Positions 21,301 through 26,500 of a stretch of DNA of 26,500 nt are shown piece by piece (within the stretch, counting starts at the first letter, position 1; the number at the start of each line of letters is the position of its first letter). The stretch lies in the NCBI RefSeq assembly GCF_037975245.1, contig NC_092561.1, forward strand, positions 7,388,501 to 7,415,000, in the 5' to 3' direction. Both the position numbers and the translations under genes were made by a program. The DNA comes from Apostichopus japonicus. Taxonomy: Eukaryota > Echinodermata > Holothuroidea > Aspidochirotida > Stichopodidae. The notes beneath the pieces were generated by a model. That model saw only the letters and a program-made list of their open reading frames with translations, was not told the origin of the DNA and ran no database searches.

Positions 21301-21704
21301 TTTGAGACAAACTCTCTTGAGCCATTTCAATTTGGAAATTTGTTGAATCTTAAACCCTGTGCAATTCCAAGCTCCCCCCCCCACCCCTTTCCCTTTTTTG
21401 TACCATATCAATGCTGTACTATGCATGTTATAACTATTTAAATTTACTGTCTCAGTTTCCAAAAACACCCTGGTGAAAATTTCCAAGTTTCAGTTTTTCC
21501 TATATAAAGTTGTCCCCTCCCCCAACACCCCCCCTATACAACAGACAGATAGATGTATAACTGTATTCTTTTTTGTAACACAGTAAATACTGCCAGAGGT
21601 CACTGAGAACCAAACCAAAACTTCGAAATGCGGCCGTGATCTATTCCATCGCTATTCATCTCTTCCTGATATACACATTTTTCTATGGCTGTGCTACGAT
21701 ATGA
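4329..21704 (+). CDS. GOLGB1: Giantin-like (golgin B1) giant coiled-coil Golgi tether; 5'-partial, ten visible exons, complete C-terminus
   Basis: Spliced gene; joining the ten exons listed separately gives one open frame of 2,193 residues ending in TGA at 21702-21704. Every junction is GT-AG and every phase matches. Residues 1 to about 2008 are almost continuous Glu/Lys/Leu-rich heptad coiled coil. Residues about 2018-2030 are a Ser/Pro/Gly-rich break, and 2105-2169 are a non-coil basic stretch before the membrane. Residues 2170-2190 form one hydrophobic segment containing Tyr2174 and His2179, followed by only a few residues. Known of the family: giantin is a type II, C-terminally anchored Golgi rod that tethers vesicles and supports cisternal structure, and CASP, golgin-84 and giantin share a Tyr and His in the anchor. 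Golgin-84 and CASP are around 700 residues, so length favours giantin, whose human form is about 3,250. No GRIP domain is present, against golgin-245/golgin-97. The N-terminus is missing because the first visible exon opens with an acceptor. Orthology is inferred from architecture, not alignment. Confidence 0.72.
4480..5169 (+). other. Intron 1 of the visible gene
   Basis: 690-bp AT-rich intron. A run of TTATTGT-like and TATTTTATTG words occupies about 4618-4712. No other feature was seen. Confidence 0.7.
5170..5366 (+). CDS. GOLGB1: Giantin-like gene, visible exon 2 (197 nt)
   Basis: The acceptor is CTCTTGCAG ending at 5169. Two bases complete the split Gly, then the frame reads [20 protein letters not shown] and onward to ...KERQELE. 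The donor at 5367 is GTTAGA, a weak match to the consensus after GT, but it is the only choice that keeps phase with exon 3. The exon encodes residues 51-116 of the visible protein, all coiled coil with high Glu, Lys and Arg. The weak donor could allow intron retention, which would add [13 protein letters not shown] and then a stop. Confidence 0.8.
5367..5770 (+). other. Intron 2 of the visible gene
   Basis: 404-bp intron with a C-rich pyrimidine patch at about 5601-5665. Short open frames on both strands here lack coding character. No repeat family was recognised. Confidence 0.7.
5771..5914 (+). CDS. GOLGB1: Giantin-like gene, visible exon 3 (144 nt)
   Basis: The acceptor is TGTTTGGCAG ending at 5770 and the donor is CAG|GTAGGG at 5915. 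It is a symmetric phase 0-0 exon of exactly 48 codons, reading [20 protein letters not shown] and onward to ...EINKEQ. Because it is symmetric it could be skipped without breaking the frame. The content is coiled coil (residues 117-164). Confidence 0.8.
5915..6492 (+). other. Intron 3 of the visible gene
   Basis: 578-bp AT-rich intron with nothing recognisable. Its last 75 bases happen to stay open in the frame of exon 4. Confidence 0.7.
6493..11843 (+). CDS. GOLGB1: Giantin-like gene, visible exon 4: giant 5,351-nt coiled-coil exon
   Basis: The acceptor TTTTGGTTTCAG ends at 6492 and the donor is GAG|GTACGA at 11844. The frame begins [20 protein letters not shown] and runs 1,783 full codons plus two bases without a stop. 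It is dominated by Glu, Lys, Leu, Gln and Ser in heptads, almost without Trp, Cys or Pro, as expected for a long parallel coiled-coil rod. A less acidic patch ([20 protein letters not shown]) lies near 9226-9285, and a threefold 21-residue repeat lies at 9706-9894. The open frame extends upstream to an ATG at 6418, but that stretch lacks coiled-coil character and precedes a good acceptor, so it is taken as intron. A single huge exon carrying most of the rod is also a feature of vertebrate GOLGB1 as I recall it, which supports the assignment. Confidence 0.9.
11844..12532 (+). other. Intron 4, first part, without recognised repeats
   Basis: AT-rich intron sequence with a G-rich run at about 12161-12198. 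No exon or RNA gene was seen. The rest of the intron, up to the acceptor at 12858, is mostly a SINE. Confidence 0.6.
12533..12832 (+). mobile_element. tRNA-derived SINE copy, family A, plus strand
   Basis: The head from about 12533 looks like a degenerate tRNA gene: GGTGGACTAAGGCGGTGGC resembles an A box, and GGTTCGATCCC at about 12590-12600 matches the B-box consensus. The body matches the minus-strand copy at 3370-3664 almost throughout (for example CATCTGAAATGAC and CACATTCG). The tail is an ATT-triplet run ending near 12827. This tRNA head, body and short-repeat tail is a standard SINE layout. It ends about 25 bases before the exon 5 acceptor, so it supplies the sequence where the branch point should lie. 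Confidence 0.82.
12859..13039 (+). CDS. GOLGB1: Giantin-like gene, visible exon 5 (181 nt)
   Basis: The acceptor TTTATCGTTAG ends at 12858 and the donor is CAG|GTATTT at 13040. The first base completes an Arg codon split with exon 4. The frame then reads [20 protein letters not shown] and onward to ...[11 protein letters not shown], ending in phase 0. This is coiled coil (residues 1949-2008), and the Pro-Pro near the end marks where the rod begins to break. The acceptor lies only about 25 bases after the tail of a SINE insertion. Confidence 0.85.
13381..13500. repeat. 27-bp tandem repeat, about four copies, with AACCGGTT palindromes
   Basis: The words CCTGGTTTACAACCG recur with GGTTTACAAC at 13401, 13428 and 13455, a period of exactly 27, and a diverged fourth unit starts at 13482. 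The units carry self-complementary AACCGGTT or near matches. It lies in intron 5. Confidence 0.85.
13592..13914 (-). mobile_element. tRNA-derived SINE, family B, minus strand
   Basis: Read on the minus strand from about 13914, it begins with a tRNA-like head: TGGACGATTGGTTAAGG as an A-box region and GGTTCAATTCC as a B box. The body includes GTCCTTGGACAAGATGCTTG. The end has AAAGCACTTTGAGAC and AAAGCGCTATATTAAA words followed by a TTA-triplet tail at about 13592-13608. It does not match family A. The end words resemble 3' ends I recall from dispersed repeats of marine animals, but I cannot name the family. It lies in intron 5. Confidence 0.75.
13980..14101 (+). CDS. GOLGB1: Giantin-like gene, visible exon 6 (122 nt)
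   Basis: The acceptor CTTGTTTTAG ends at 13979 and the donor is AA|GTAAGT at 14102, a perfect consensus. The frame reads [20 protein letters not shown] and onward to ...[12 protein letters not shown] with two bases left over. The middle ([14 protein letters not shown]) is a Ser/Pro/Gly-rich, probably flexible interruption of the coiled coil at about residues 2018-2035. Confidence 0.82.
14341..14692. repeat. Pyrimidine-rich 20-bp tandem array
   Basis: About 17 imperfect copies of a unit close to TCCTCTCCCCCCTCTTTCCC, with variants ending TCCA or carrying CAGT. The plus strand is almost pure C/T and the minus strand almost pure G/A. The array stays open in several frames on both strands, which produces long false proteins rich in Ser/Pro/Leu or Gly/Arg/Glu. 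It lies in intron 6, where a transcript would carry a very long polypyrimidine tract. Confidence 0.92.
15033..15090 (+). CDS. GOLGB1: Giantin-like gene, visible exon 7 (58 nt)
   Basis: The acceptor, a strong pyrimidine tract ending TCTTGCAG, ends at 15032. The donor is CAG|GTGGTG at 15091. The first base completes a Lys codon with exon 6, then the frame reads [19 protein letters not shown] and ends in phase 0. It resumes coiled-coil heptads (residues 2050-2068). It is too short for a routine ORF search and is found by phase continuity and splice sites. The next intron is the 4.3-kb satellite-rich one. Confidence 0.8.
15116..15202. repeat. Purine-rich, G-run tract
   Basis: A plus-strand G/A-rich stretch at the start of intron 7, with repeated GTAGGGGA and GAGTGAGGGGGGG-like words. 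It is low-complexity DNA. Confidence 0.6.
15278..15752. repeat. TA and GATATA microsatellite block
   Basis: It begins with TATATG and about 40 TA units (about 15278-15375), passes into GATATA hexamers (about 15376-15500), and ends with TTTATAGATATAGATA-type 16-mers to about 15750. The gradual change between motifs suggests stepwise slippage and mutation within one array. It lies in intron 7. Confidence 0.95.
15753..16329 (+). other. Intron 7 spacer without recognised repeats
   Basis: AT-rich unique-looking intron sequence between two satellite blocks. One 67-codon open frame here has no recognisable motif and is not called. Confidence 0.55.
16340..17385. repeat. Compound tandem repeat of about 200 bp, six copies
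   Basis: A core of about 115 bp with the landmarks AACTTATACTGTGGAA, GGTACAACTGAAAGTAGATA and CAGTTTGAACCAT recurs. The first landmark is found at about 16380, 16571, 16798, 16999, 17199 and 17291, so spacings are about 191, 227, 201, 200 and 92; the fifth copy is cut short. Each core is followed by a spacer of ACATT/TACAT words whose length varies between copies. Copies 4 and 5 are the most alike, which suggests a recent duplication. Confidence 0.88.
17366..18016. repeat. ACATT pentanucleotide-type array
   Basis: About 650 bp made almost wholly of CATTA, TACAT and TGCAT words, continuing from the spacers of the compound repeat. Longer words such as GTGAAAG/ATGAAAG followed by a GCATTACATAC string recur, so short segments were duplicated inside the array. 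Open frames here give a His/Ile/Thr/Leu-rich false protein. Confidence 0.93.
18017..18730 (+). other. Intron 7 spacer with a poly-C run
   Basis: AT-rich intron sequence with a run of about 16-19 C at about 18294-18310. No exon or dispersed repeat was recognised. Confidence 0.55.
18731..19230. repeat. 20-bp minisatellite with 221-bp higher-order period
   Basis: About 25 copies of a unit close to CATTAGTAACACTCTTTTAA, with variants (CGTTAG, CATTCG, CTCTCTT, one extra T). The same order of variants occurs twice: CATTAGTAAA at 18811 and 19032, ACTCTTTTTA at 18861 and 19082, and ATGTTAGCAA at 18931 and 19152. All three pairs are exactly 221 apart, which is eleven units plus the extra base. A block of eleven units was therefore duplicated as a whole. 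It lies in intron 7, ending about 175 bases before exon 8. Confidence 0.95.
19407..19608 (+). CDS. GOLGB1: Giantin-like gene, visible exon 8 (202 nt)
   Basis: The acceptor CTCTGCCCGACAG ends at 19406 and the donor is TTGA|GTAAGT at 19609. In phase 0 the frame reads [20 protein letters not shown] and onward. The last coiled-coil heptads end near LQN (about residue 2102). A Pro/Gly-containing linker ([15 protein letters not shown]) and an acidic stretch follow, then [11 protein letters not shown]. The 67 full codons leave one base for exon 9. An alternative open frame over the same bases is a shadow, because it cannot join exons 7 and 9. Confidence 0.82.
19609..20770 (+). other. Intron 8 of the visible gene
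   Basis: 1,162-bp AT-rich intron. Open frames of 102 and 133 codons occur, but the second only reaches the real exon 9 at its end and is not coiled coil or otherwise recognisable before that. A C/T-rich stretch lies at about 20040-20270. No dispersed repeat was identified. Confidence 0.65.
20771..20825 (+). CDS. GOLGB1: Giantin-like gene, visible exon 9 (55 nt)
   Basis: The acceptor TTGCATTTCAG ends at 20770 and the donor is GGAA|GTAAGT at 20826. Two bases complete a Thr codon, then the frame reads [17 protein letters not shown] with two bases left over. This is the basic, non-coil segment just before the membrane anchor and contains the only Trp seen in this C-terminal part. A tandem repeat of about 128 bp begins within about 20 bases of the donor. 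Confidence 0.78.
20840..21205. repeat. 128-bp tandem repeat, nearly three copies, in intron 9
   Basis: The landmark GTACCAGTAGAGATGCTGGC and its variants occur at 20871, 20999 and 21127, exactly 128 apart. Each is preceded by a G-rich GGGGTTGGGGTGGGTGGTGG-like segment and followed by GATAGCCACT and GGACATTTGTC. The third copy is more diverged and partly deleted. The array begins within about 20 bases of the exon 9 donor. Confidence 0.9.
21584..21704 (+). CDS. GOLGB1: Giantin-like gene, terminal exon 10: C-terminal membrane anchor and stop
   Basis: The acceptor TTTTTTGTAACACAG ends at 21583. One base completes an Asn codon, and the frame then gives 39 residues to TGA at 21702-21704. The sequence has a basic stretch ([15 protein letters not shown]) followed by [20 protein letters not shown] and four more residues. 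Positive charge before a single hydrophobic helix at the very C-terminus is the layout of a type II tail anchor with the rod in the cytosol. The Tyr and His sit five residues apart (Y-x4-H), the same spacing I know in golgin-84. Within the known family these residues are shared by CASP, golgin-84 and giantin. Confidence 0.85.
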
Positions 21705-21903
21705 AGCTAAACGGTGTCCACGTTTGTGGTCGCAGAATTGAGAGGCAATTGCCACTGCTGAAACGGGATGCTGGCTTCAAGATGTAGTTGAAGAAACGGT
21801 CATCCTCACAGAGGAAGTGTTTCGGCCGTTCAGCAGATTTAAATGACCAGCAATATCTCACTGCCAGGTGGGACAAATTTGTAAATCTTAGTACCACTCC
21901 GGG
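21705..21903 (+). other. Start of the 3' untranslated region
   Basis: Unique-looking sequence directly after the stop. The end of the transcript is not certain. The first AATAAA-like variant is ATTAAA at 22308-22313, and the first AATAAA noticed is at about 22994-22999, inside an A/T-rich tract. Confidence 0.45.
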
Positions 21904-21957
21904 CGGTACTTGCACGTTGTGGGGTCTGTGCGGTACTTGCACGTCGCGGGGTCACAG
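21904..21957. repeat. 27-bp direct duplication in the probable 3' UTR
   Basis: CGGTACTTGCACGT starts at 21904 and again at 21931, and each is followed by a GGGGTC-containing half. The two 27-bp units differ at a few bases. Confidence 0.8.
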
Positions 21958-21960
21958 CAC

Positions 21961-22275
21961 TTGTATTGAGAGAATGAACAGTTCTGAATCTTTATCTAAT
22001 AGAAACAGGCTATTCATACTGCTCATACTGCTTCTATACATGCTATTCATACTGCTCATACTGTCAATACAAGTGGTTTGAATTGTGACAAGGCACTGTT
22101 ATTGACAGTATGAACAGTTTTGAATCTTTATTTAATAGAAACAAGCTATTCATACTGCCCATACTGTCAATACAAGTGGTTTGAATTGCGACAAAGCACT
22201 GTTATTGACAGTATGAACAGTTTTGAATCTTTATTTAATAGAAACAAGCTATTCATACTGCTCATACTTGTGGTT
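21961..22275 (+). repeat. Tandem units containing inverted repeats, in the probable 3' UTR
   Basis: Three units carry GAACAGTTTTGAATCTTTAT (or a near match) and AATAGAAACA. The second and third are 103 bp apart (GTTATTGACA at 22098 and 22201); the first has an extra internal copy of the TATTCATACTGCTCATACTG stretch. Within a unit, TATTGACAGTATGAACAG (22100-22117) is complementary at 16 of 18 positions to CTGCCCATACTGTCAATA (22155-22172), with a 37-base loop. The third unit has lost the end of its 3' arm. If transcribed, the array would form serial hairpins. Confidence 0.8.
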
Positions 22276-24430
22276 TGAAGTGGGACATGAAGTTGCAGTT
22301 AACAAAGATTAAACGATAAAAATAATAATAATTATAATAATTAAAATGTCCTCTTTCATTTCTGTTGACTTATGCCAAACGTCAACAGAGACATTATGTG
22401 TATGGCTTCAGTGCACATGTGTCTCTCATTTAATGCAGACTGGCTTTTTTTGATCAATGAATTTTACTGGCTTTTATGAGGAAATATATCTGTTTCCCTC
22501 CCGTACGGGAGAATTGTGGTACCACAGTCGGGCGTAATATCGTCCCGATCAAGTGACCACCTCACCACAGTCACCGTTGTCAGAGAGATGTGGCTGAGAA
22601 CTTGTGGCAACTTATACGGGATCTTCCCTTATGTCTCATTTCTGATACTTGGGTTCATTTTGAAGTTACTATTCGCTTTCATTGGTTTCTTTTCCTATGA
22701 AGGTTAAAAAAGAACGGTTACATTTTGTAAGAGCTTTTCTTAAAAAGCAATGTACAAAATCTTCCCAGACCTGGTTTAAGGGTTGGACTTTTGCCCCCCC
22801 CCCCTCACCCCCCTCTCAATCTTTAAGAAAATTATTAATATTATGCTATGGACCTATGCCATGACTTATCATATACTTTAAGACTTGGAAGTATTAAGTA
22901 GATTAAAACCCTGTAGATTTGACAGTATGCCACATCGTGACAGGTACATCAAGCTAATGTGTATAATTTAACCATTAATGGTGTTTTTTATAAAATAAAA
23001 AAAATAAAAAAAGTGGCGTGATGGACAGCTTACAAATTGTTGCAAACATCATTCCAGCGTTTACTTAATATTTATAGAATTTAAATATTATAACCTTATA
23101 TCCTTCCTGGTTTACACTTACTTGTGTGAGATTTCACAAAAAAACACCAGTTGTGCTGTATCTGCAAAATGGGAAGTATTTTCACGGATCATATTCGACA
23201 TTATTTGTTTTGTTTTAGGGCTTTTTTTATTTGTTCAATTTAATGATGTTTTTATGTTTTTTTTGTTTTGAGAAATTTGCTTCTAAGCACTAAAAATTGG
23301 AGGCAGGTTATATAATGCTATTTAAATTCAACTTGTATATGGCGTGTTTTCCTCCCCTAAGCTAATGGGGCACACGTCAAACCCGACCGTATAAGCCTAT
23401 GCAGTCGGGTCCAAACATATTAGACACACCGTCTGAACGGTTTTCCACCCCGTCTGGCCTGGCTAACTTCATCCGCCCTTTATCTTCAGGATGTCACGTT
23501 CGATTTGGCCGAGGTAATTCTGCAGCGTGTATGACCCATCTGATATGACCTCGCGGGGTCACGCAAGTCCATTGGAGTTCCCTGTACTGTACTGTACTGT
23601 ACACTACTGTACTGTAATGTATACAAAGTTTGCGTACAAGGATAATGCTTTCGTATTTGTATTTGGCGGGGTTTTTTTCCAACCAATTTGGCCGGTCGAG
23701 TCACAGGAAAAAACTGGCAACCCTGATTTTAAATTTGTTAACAATTTGTCTAGTTAAACATGAGATGGGGTAAATTTGGTATTACATCACATAATTTCTG
23801 TTTATGACTGCTGCCATGTTTCATCCAGAGTTAACATCCTGTAGGGGGCCCCTTGGGGACCATATGTATGCCCTTGCCTCCCTCCCTCCCTTCAGCCCTG
23901 TCCGACCCTTTATCATCTTAGGGTGACACCACCAGAAAAATAAGCAGTTGGTACGTGTCGACCTTTGGGCATCTTGATAATTGGTGGCAACTCAAATTCG
24001 AGGTCCATTTTAGGTACTTCCCTCTTCAAGCCTACAGTATTAGATATTCCAGTAATTGGCCGTGGTAACATCATAGTGATTTCGTTCTAGATGGGAGAAA
24101 CTATTCCTTTGTTCGAGCTAAATATGGCTGAAATTATGCCGAAACAATAGATCTGTCTTTATTTTATCGCGTTGTTTTGTACAAATTTGTCTTACAAATC
24201 TTCCAACTACTCATTGCTCAATATACTGCTTAAATTGTGAAATACTAACATTAAGATTAAAATCAGAGAACAAGGCTTTGTGTAAACTCTTGTTTTTTTT
24301 TTTGGGTGCCTGGAAACCATTGTGCAATGAACAATAAAATGTTTTAAAAGAAGATATAAATAAATAAAAAAGTATGACTTACTGTGTACTTTCGAGTCAT
24401 CAGTTCTTTTTAAAGTTAAGGCTTTATGAC
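22276..24430. other. Downstream non-coding DNA
   Basis: No gene was recognised. Items seen are an ATA/AAT-rich run at about 22317-22345 and a perfect palindrome TCCCGTACGGGA at about 22499-22510. There is also a C-rich run at about 22793-22815, an A-rich tract with AATAAA at about 22990-23010, a short TACTG/TACTGTAC repeat at about 23583-23625, and an AATAAA cluster at about 24332-24368. The last could be a polyadenylation site but is far from the stop codon. Confidence 0.5.
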
Positions 24431-24465
24431 ATTTTGTGCTTTAAAGTCGCTTACGAGAGAACAAG
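24431..24465 (+). repeat. Direct repeat, copy 1
   Basis: ATTTTGTGCTTTAAA followed by TCGC, TACGAGAGAACAA and A-rich bases. A near-identical copy lies at 24855-24887, 424 bp downstream. The two copies surround a MITE-like element but do not touch it. Confidence 0.75.
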
Positions 24466-24574
24466 AAATACCTCAAAATGCAACAACTTCCCGGGACTAA
24501 GCCCGCTTAGACCCCTCACCAAGGCTTTAAAAATAAATTCCATAGCAATTTAATTGCTCTCTCTCCCACACACA

Positions 24575-24843
24575 CAGACGCGTAGCCATGAATTCGCCAC
24601 GGGAGGGGCGAACCTGTAGGCAAACTATCAGAGCTGTATATATGGCGTAGCGCCACCATTTGGTTCGAAGCGTACAAGAAAAATTTGGCCGAAAATGCCA
24701 CCCAGATCGCTGGAAATGGCACTTCCCAGACCTTGTTAGTTGCACCTTAGCATTTTCTATTTTGAATTACTAGCGATATCATAAAAACATACAAAACAAA
24801 TATGCTCAAAGGGTGGGGGGTGGGCGGTCGTCCCCTTCGCCTG
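24575..24843. mobile_element. Probable hAT-like MITE, 269 bp
   Basis: It starts CAGACGCGTAGCC and ends CCCCTTCGCCTG, so only the terminal CAG(A/G)CG is clearly inverted. It is flanked on both sides by CACACACA (24567-24574 and 24844-24851), which fits an 8-bp hAT target duplication. Because CA repeats arise easily, the duplication is weaker evidence than usual. No transposase is present. Confidence 0.5.
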
Positions 24844-24854
24844 CACACACATGT

Positions 24855-24887
24855 ATTTTGTGCTTTAAACTCGCTACGAGAGAACAA
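24855..24887 (+). repeat. Direct repeat, copy 2
   Basis: The second copy of the ATTTTGTGCTTTAAA...GAGAGAACAA word found at 24431-24465, with one substitution and one missing base by eye. Confidence 0.75.
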
Positions 24888-25042
24888 AGGATAAATTAAA
24901 ACTAAATGCACAAATTGAGGTTCCTATATATAGTAAAAATAGCGTCCGACATGATTCAGTTTTATTACGTACAAATGTAAATTGGGTTATCAGAAAACAA
25001 TAATAATTCCCTTATCTTAATTTTGCAAAACATAACATAATC

Positions 25043-25359
25043 CATTGGCGTAGGAAGGTACTTTTGAGTGGGGGGGCTGAAGACTGATGGCTGGCCTGGG
25101 GGATTTCCAGGTGGCCTCAGATGCAATTTGGTGCAATATAGCACACTTCAACTCCCACTCCATTTTGTAAAGAATTTTGCATTTTCACCTGGCCTTAAAT
25201 GCAATTTGGTGCTCCAAATGAGATTTTTTTTCTCATTTGGAAATGAAAAAGGGGTTTTCTGACATGCGGAGCGGGGGGCGGAATGATACTTCCGCCCCCC
25301 ATATTTTTCACTGGGGGGGGGGGGCTGGCGCCCCCAGCCCCCCGGTTCCTACGCCCTTG
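25043..25359. mobile_element. hAT-like MITE, 317 bp, with G/C-run ends
   Basis: The ends are CATTGGCGTAGGAAGG and the inverted form of CAAGGGCGTAGGAACC, sharing GGCGTAGGAA exactly and starting with CA. They are flanked by a perfect 8-bp target duplication ACATAATC (25035-25042 and 25360-25367). Long G runs lie inside both ends. The interior repeats GCAATTTGGTGC (about 25121 and 25200). No transposase is encoded. The perfect duplication suggests a recent insertion. Confidence 0.85.
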
Positions 25360-25482
25360 ACATAATCCCCCCACCCCCCACCACTTCACAGTAACAATTG
25401 TAAGACTAAACCATGTAGGCCTACACTCAACAAAATGTTTAAATACAAAATTATTATTGTTTACTCTTAGTTAATAAGAAAT

Positions 25483-25853
25483 CAAGGACGTACGTAGGAG
25501 GCGGGGGGGGGGGGGGGCTGTAGCCCTCCAACCAAATAATTTTTGTTTAAAATTTGGGCAATATGCTGACCATTTTTCGGGCACCTACTGAAAGAAAAAT
25601 AATTTGCAATGTGTTTTTCAATGGTTAAACTTATATTATTATCATTATTTTTGTAACGAATTCCCTAATAATTATAACCAATATGGAAGGGTAATAACAT
25701 GGAAAATGATTGTATGTTATTGGCAAGCGATGCATGCATATATGATATGCACATTGACATGTTGAACGCGCGCGGAGCGCTTGAAAAATTTCGGTTATAT
25801 TTTCGCCCAAGTCGTGACAGCCCCCAAAATCAAATTGGGCTCCTACGGCTATG
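25483..25853. mobile_element. Relic related to the 25043-25359 element
   Basis: It starts CAAGGACGTACGTAGGAGGC with a long G run and ends GGGCTCCTACGGCTATG. Inverting the end gives CATAGCCGTAGGAGCCC, so CGTAGGAG is shared and the layout (CA end, CGTAGGA core, G run) matches the neighbouring MITE. I could not find a target duplication, so the edges are uncertain. The interior contains CGCGCGGAGCGCTTGAAAAA. Confidence 0.5.
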
Positions 25854-25859
25854 AGGACG

Positions 25860-26500
25860 AATATAGGTGACTGGAAATTAAAAAATTTGCTTAACTGTGT
25901 TTTGGTTTATTTTACAAGTCTTAACGTGAGACTTTAAGCACAATATTAGTAAGCTTGATATATCACAGGCTGGCAGAGAAAAATATCAATTACTAAAAGT
26001 GGCAGCAATGTTTTTACAGCTATTCCTGGTTTACAAGATATTTAGCTCATTAAAGAATATGCTATATCTCTGTAATGGTACTTTAAAGATAATGCTGTAT
26101 TGGCCTCAAATATGCTAGATATTCAAATATGGTCACCTTTCGTCAAAATTCTTAAACAGTTACAACCTCCGAGGAAAGTTTCCTCAAAGGTGTGTTCCTC
26201 AAGGGCGGCGGAAGCACTTTTAATCTGGGGGGGGGGGGCACCGACATCAAAGGGCACTTTGCAGAAATTCGATTGGACTGATGCAGCATTATATTTAGTA
26301 CTCCTTTATAACTCTTATTGCATTATCTTATTTGCGTATAAACATCACTCCATCAACGCCGCCCCCCCCCCCCTCAAGGAAAATATGCATACTAGCACTG
26401 CAATATCCAATGTGCAAATTGGGAAACAAGGAACAAGTTTTCTTTTGAGACAAAATGAGGTGAAATCATGCTAGTTGCTAATGTAGGAATCTTCCGAATT
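25860..26500. other. Downstream AT-rich DNA with one possible element end
   Basis: No gene was recognised. CAAGGGCGGCGGAAGC followed by a G run at about 26200-26239 resembles the left end of the neighbouring MITEs. A C run follows a CGCCG word at about 26356-26374. No matching right end with a target duplication was found. Confidence 0.4.

Noticed and set aside
4329-21704. Assignment to myosin heavy chain, TPR, CENP-type or GRIP-domain golgins
   Set aside because: There is no motor or GRIP domain in the complete C-terminal half, and the chain ends in a membrane anchor, which those families lack.
1-26500. A bacterial-style operon, defence island or biosynthetic cluster
   Set aside because: There is one spliced animal-type gene, intron-rich AT-rich DNA and eukaryotic repeats. 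No other protein gene could be supported.

Overview
The window is eukaryotic, from an animal genome. It holds one spliced gene on the + strand with canonical GT-AG introns, and the rest is AT-rich non-coding DNA full of tRNA-derived SINE-like repeats, hAT-like miniature transposons (MITEs), microsatellites and minisatellites. The SINE and MITE style suggests a marine invertebrate, perhaps an echinoderm such as a sea cucumber. That placement rests on general resemblance only and is tentative.

The gene encodes a giant tail-anchored coiled-coil golgin, best read as a giantin (GOLGB1) orthologue. Ten exons can be chained with consistent reading phase: 4329-4479, 5170-5366, 5771-5914, 6493-11843, 12859-13039, 13980-14101, 15033-15090, 19407-19608, 20771-20825 and 21584-21704. 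They total 6,582 nt, which is exactly 2,193 codons plus a stop. The first visible exon begins with an acceptor site, so the N-terminus and promoter lie upstream of the window. One exon of 5.35 kb carries about 1,784 residues of nearly uninterrupted Glu/Lys/Leu-rich coiled coil. The last exon encodes a single hydrophobic segment at the extreme C-terminus with the Y-x4-H spacing of the CASP/golgin-84/giantin membrane anchors.

Layout: 1-4328 is intron or upstream sequence, with a hAT-like MITE at 103-471 and a SINE copy on the minus strand at about 3370-3664. 4329-11843 carries the first four exons. 11844-15090 holds three small exons, among a plus-strand copy of the same SINE (about 12533-12832), a 27-bp repeat, a second minus-strand SINE and a pyrimidine-rich 20-bp array. 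15091-19406 is one 4.3-kb intron built largely from satellites: TA/GATATA, a compound repeat of about 200 bp, an ACATT array, and a 20-bp minisatellite with a 221-bp higher-order period. 19407-21704 holds the last three exons, with a 128-bp repeat starting just after an exon's donor site. 21705-26500 is the 3' UTR and downstream DNA, with tandem units containing inverted repeats just after the stop and a cluster of MITE-like elements at the end.

I found no second protein gene, no RNA gene, and nothing resembling a defence or biosynthetic system. The most interesting items are the gene structure, the inverted SINE pair that brackets exons 1-4, the satellite-built intron and the inverted-repeat array after the stop codon.
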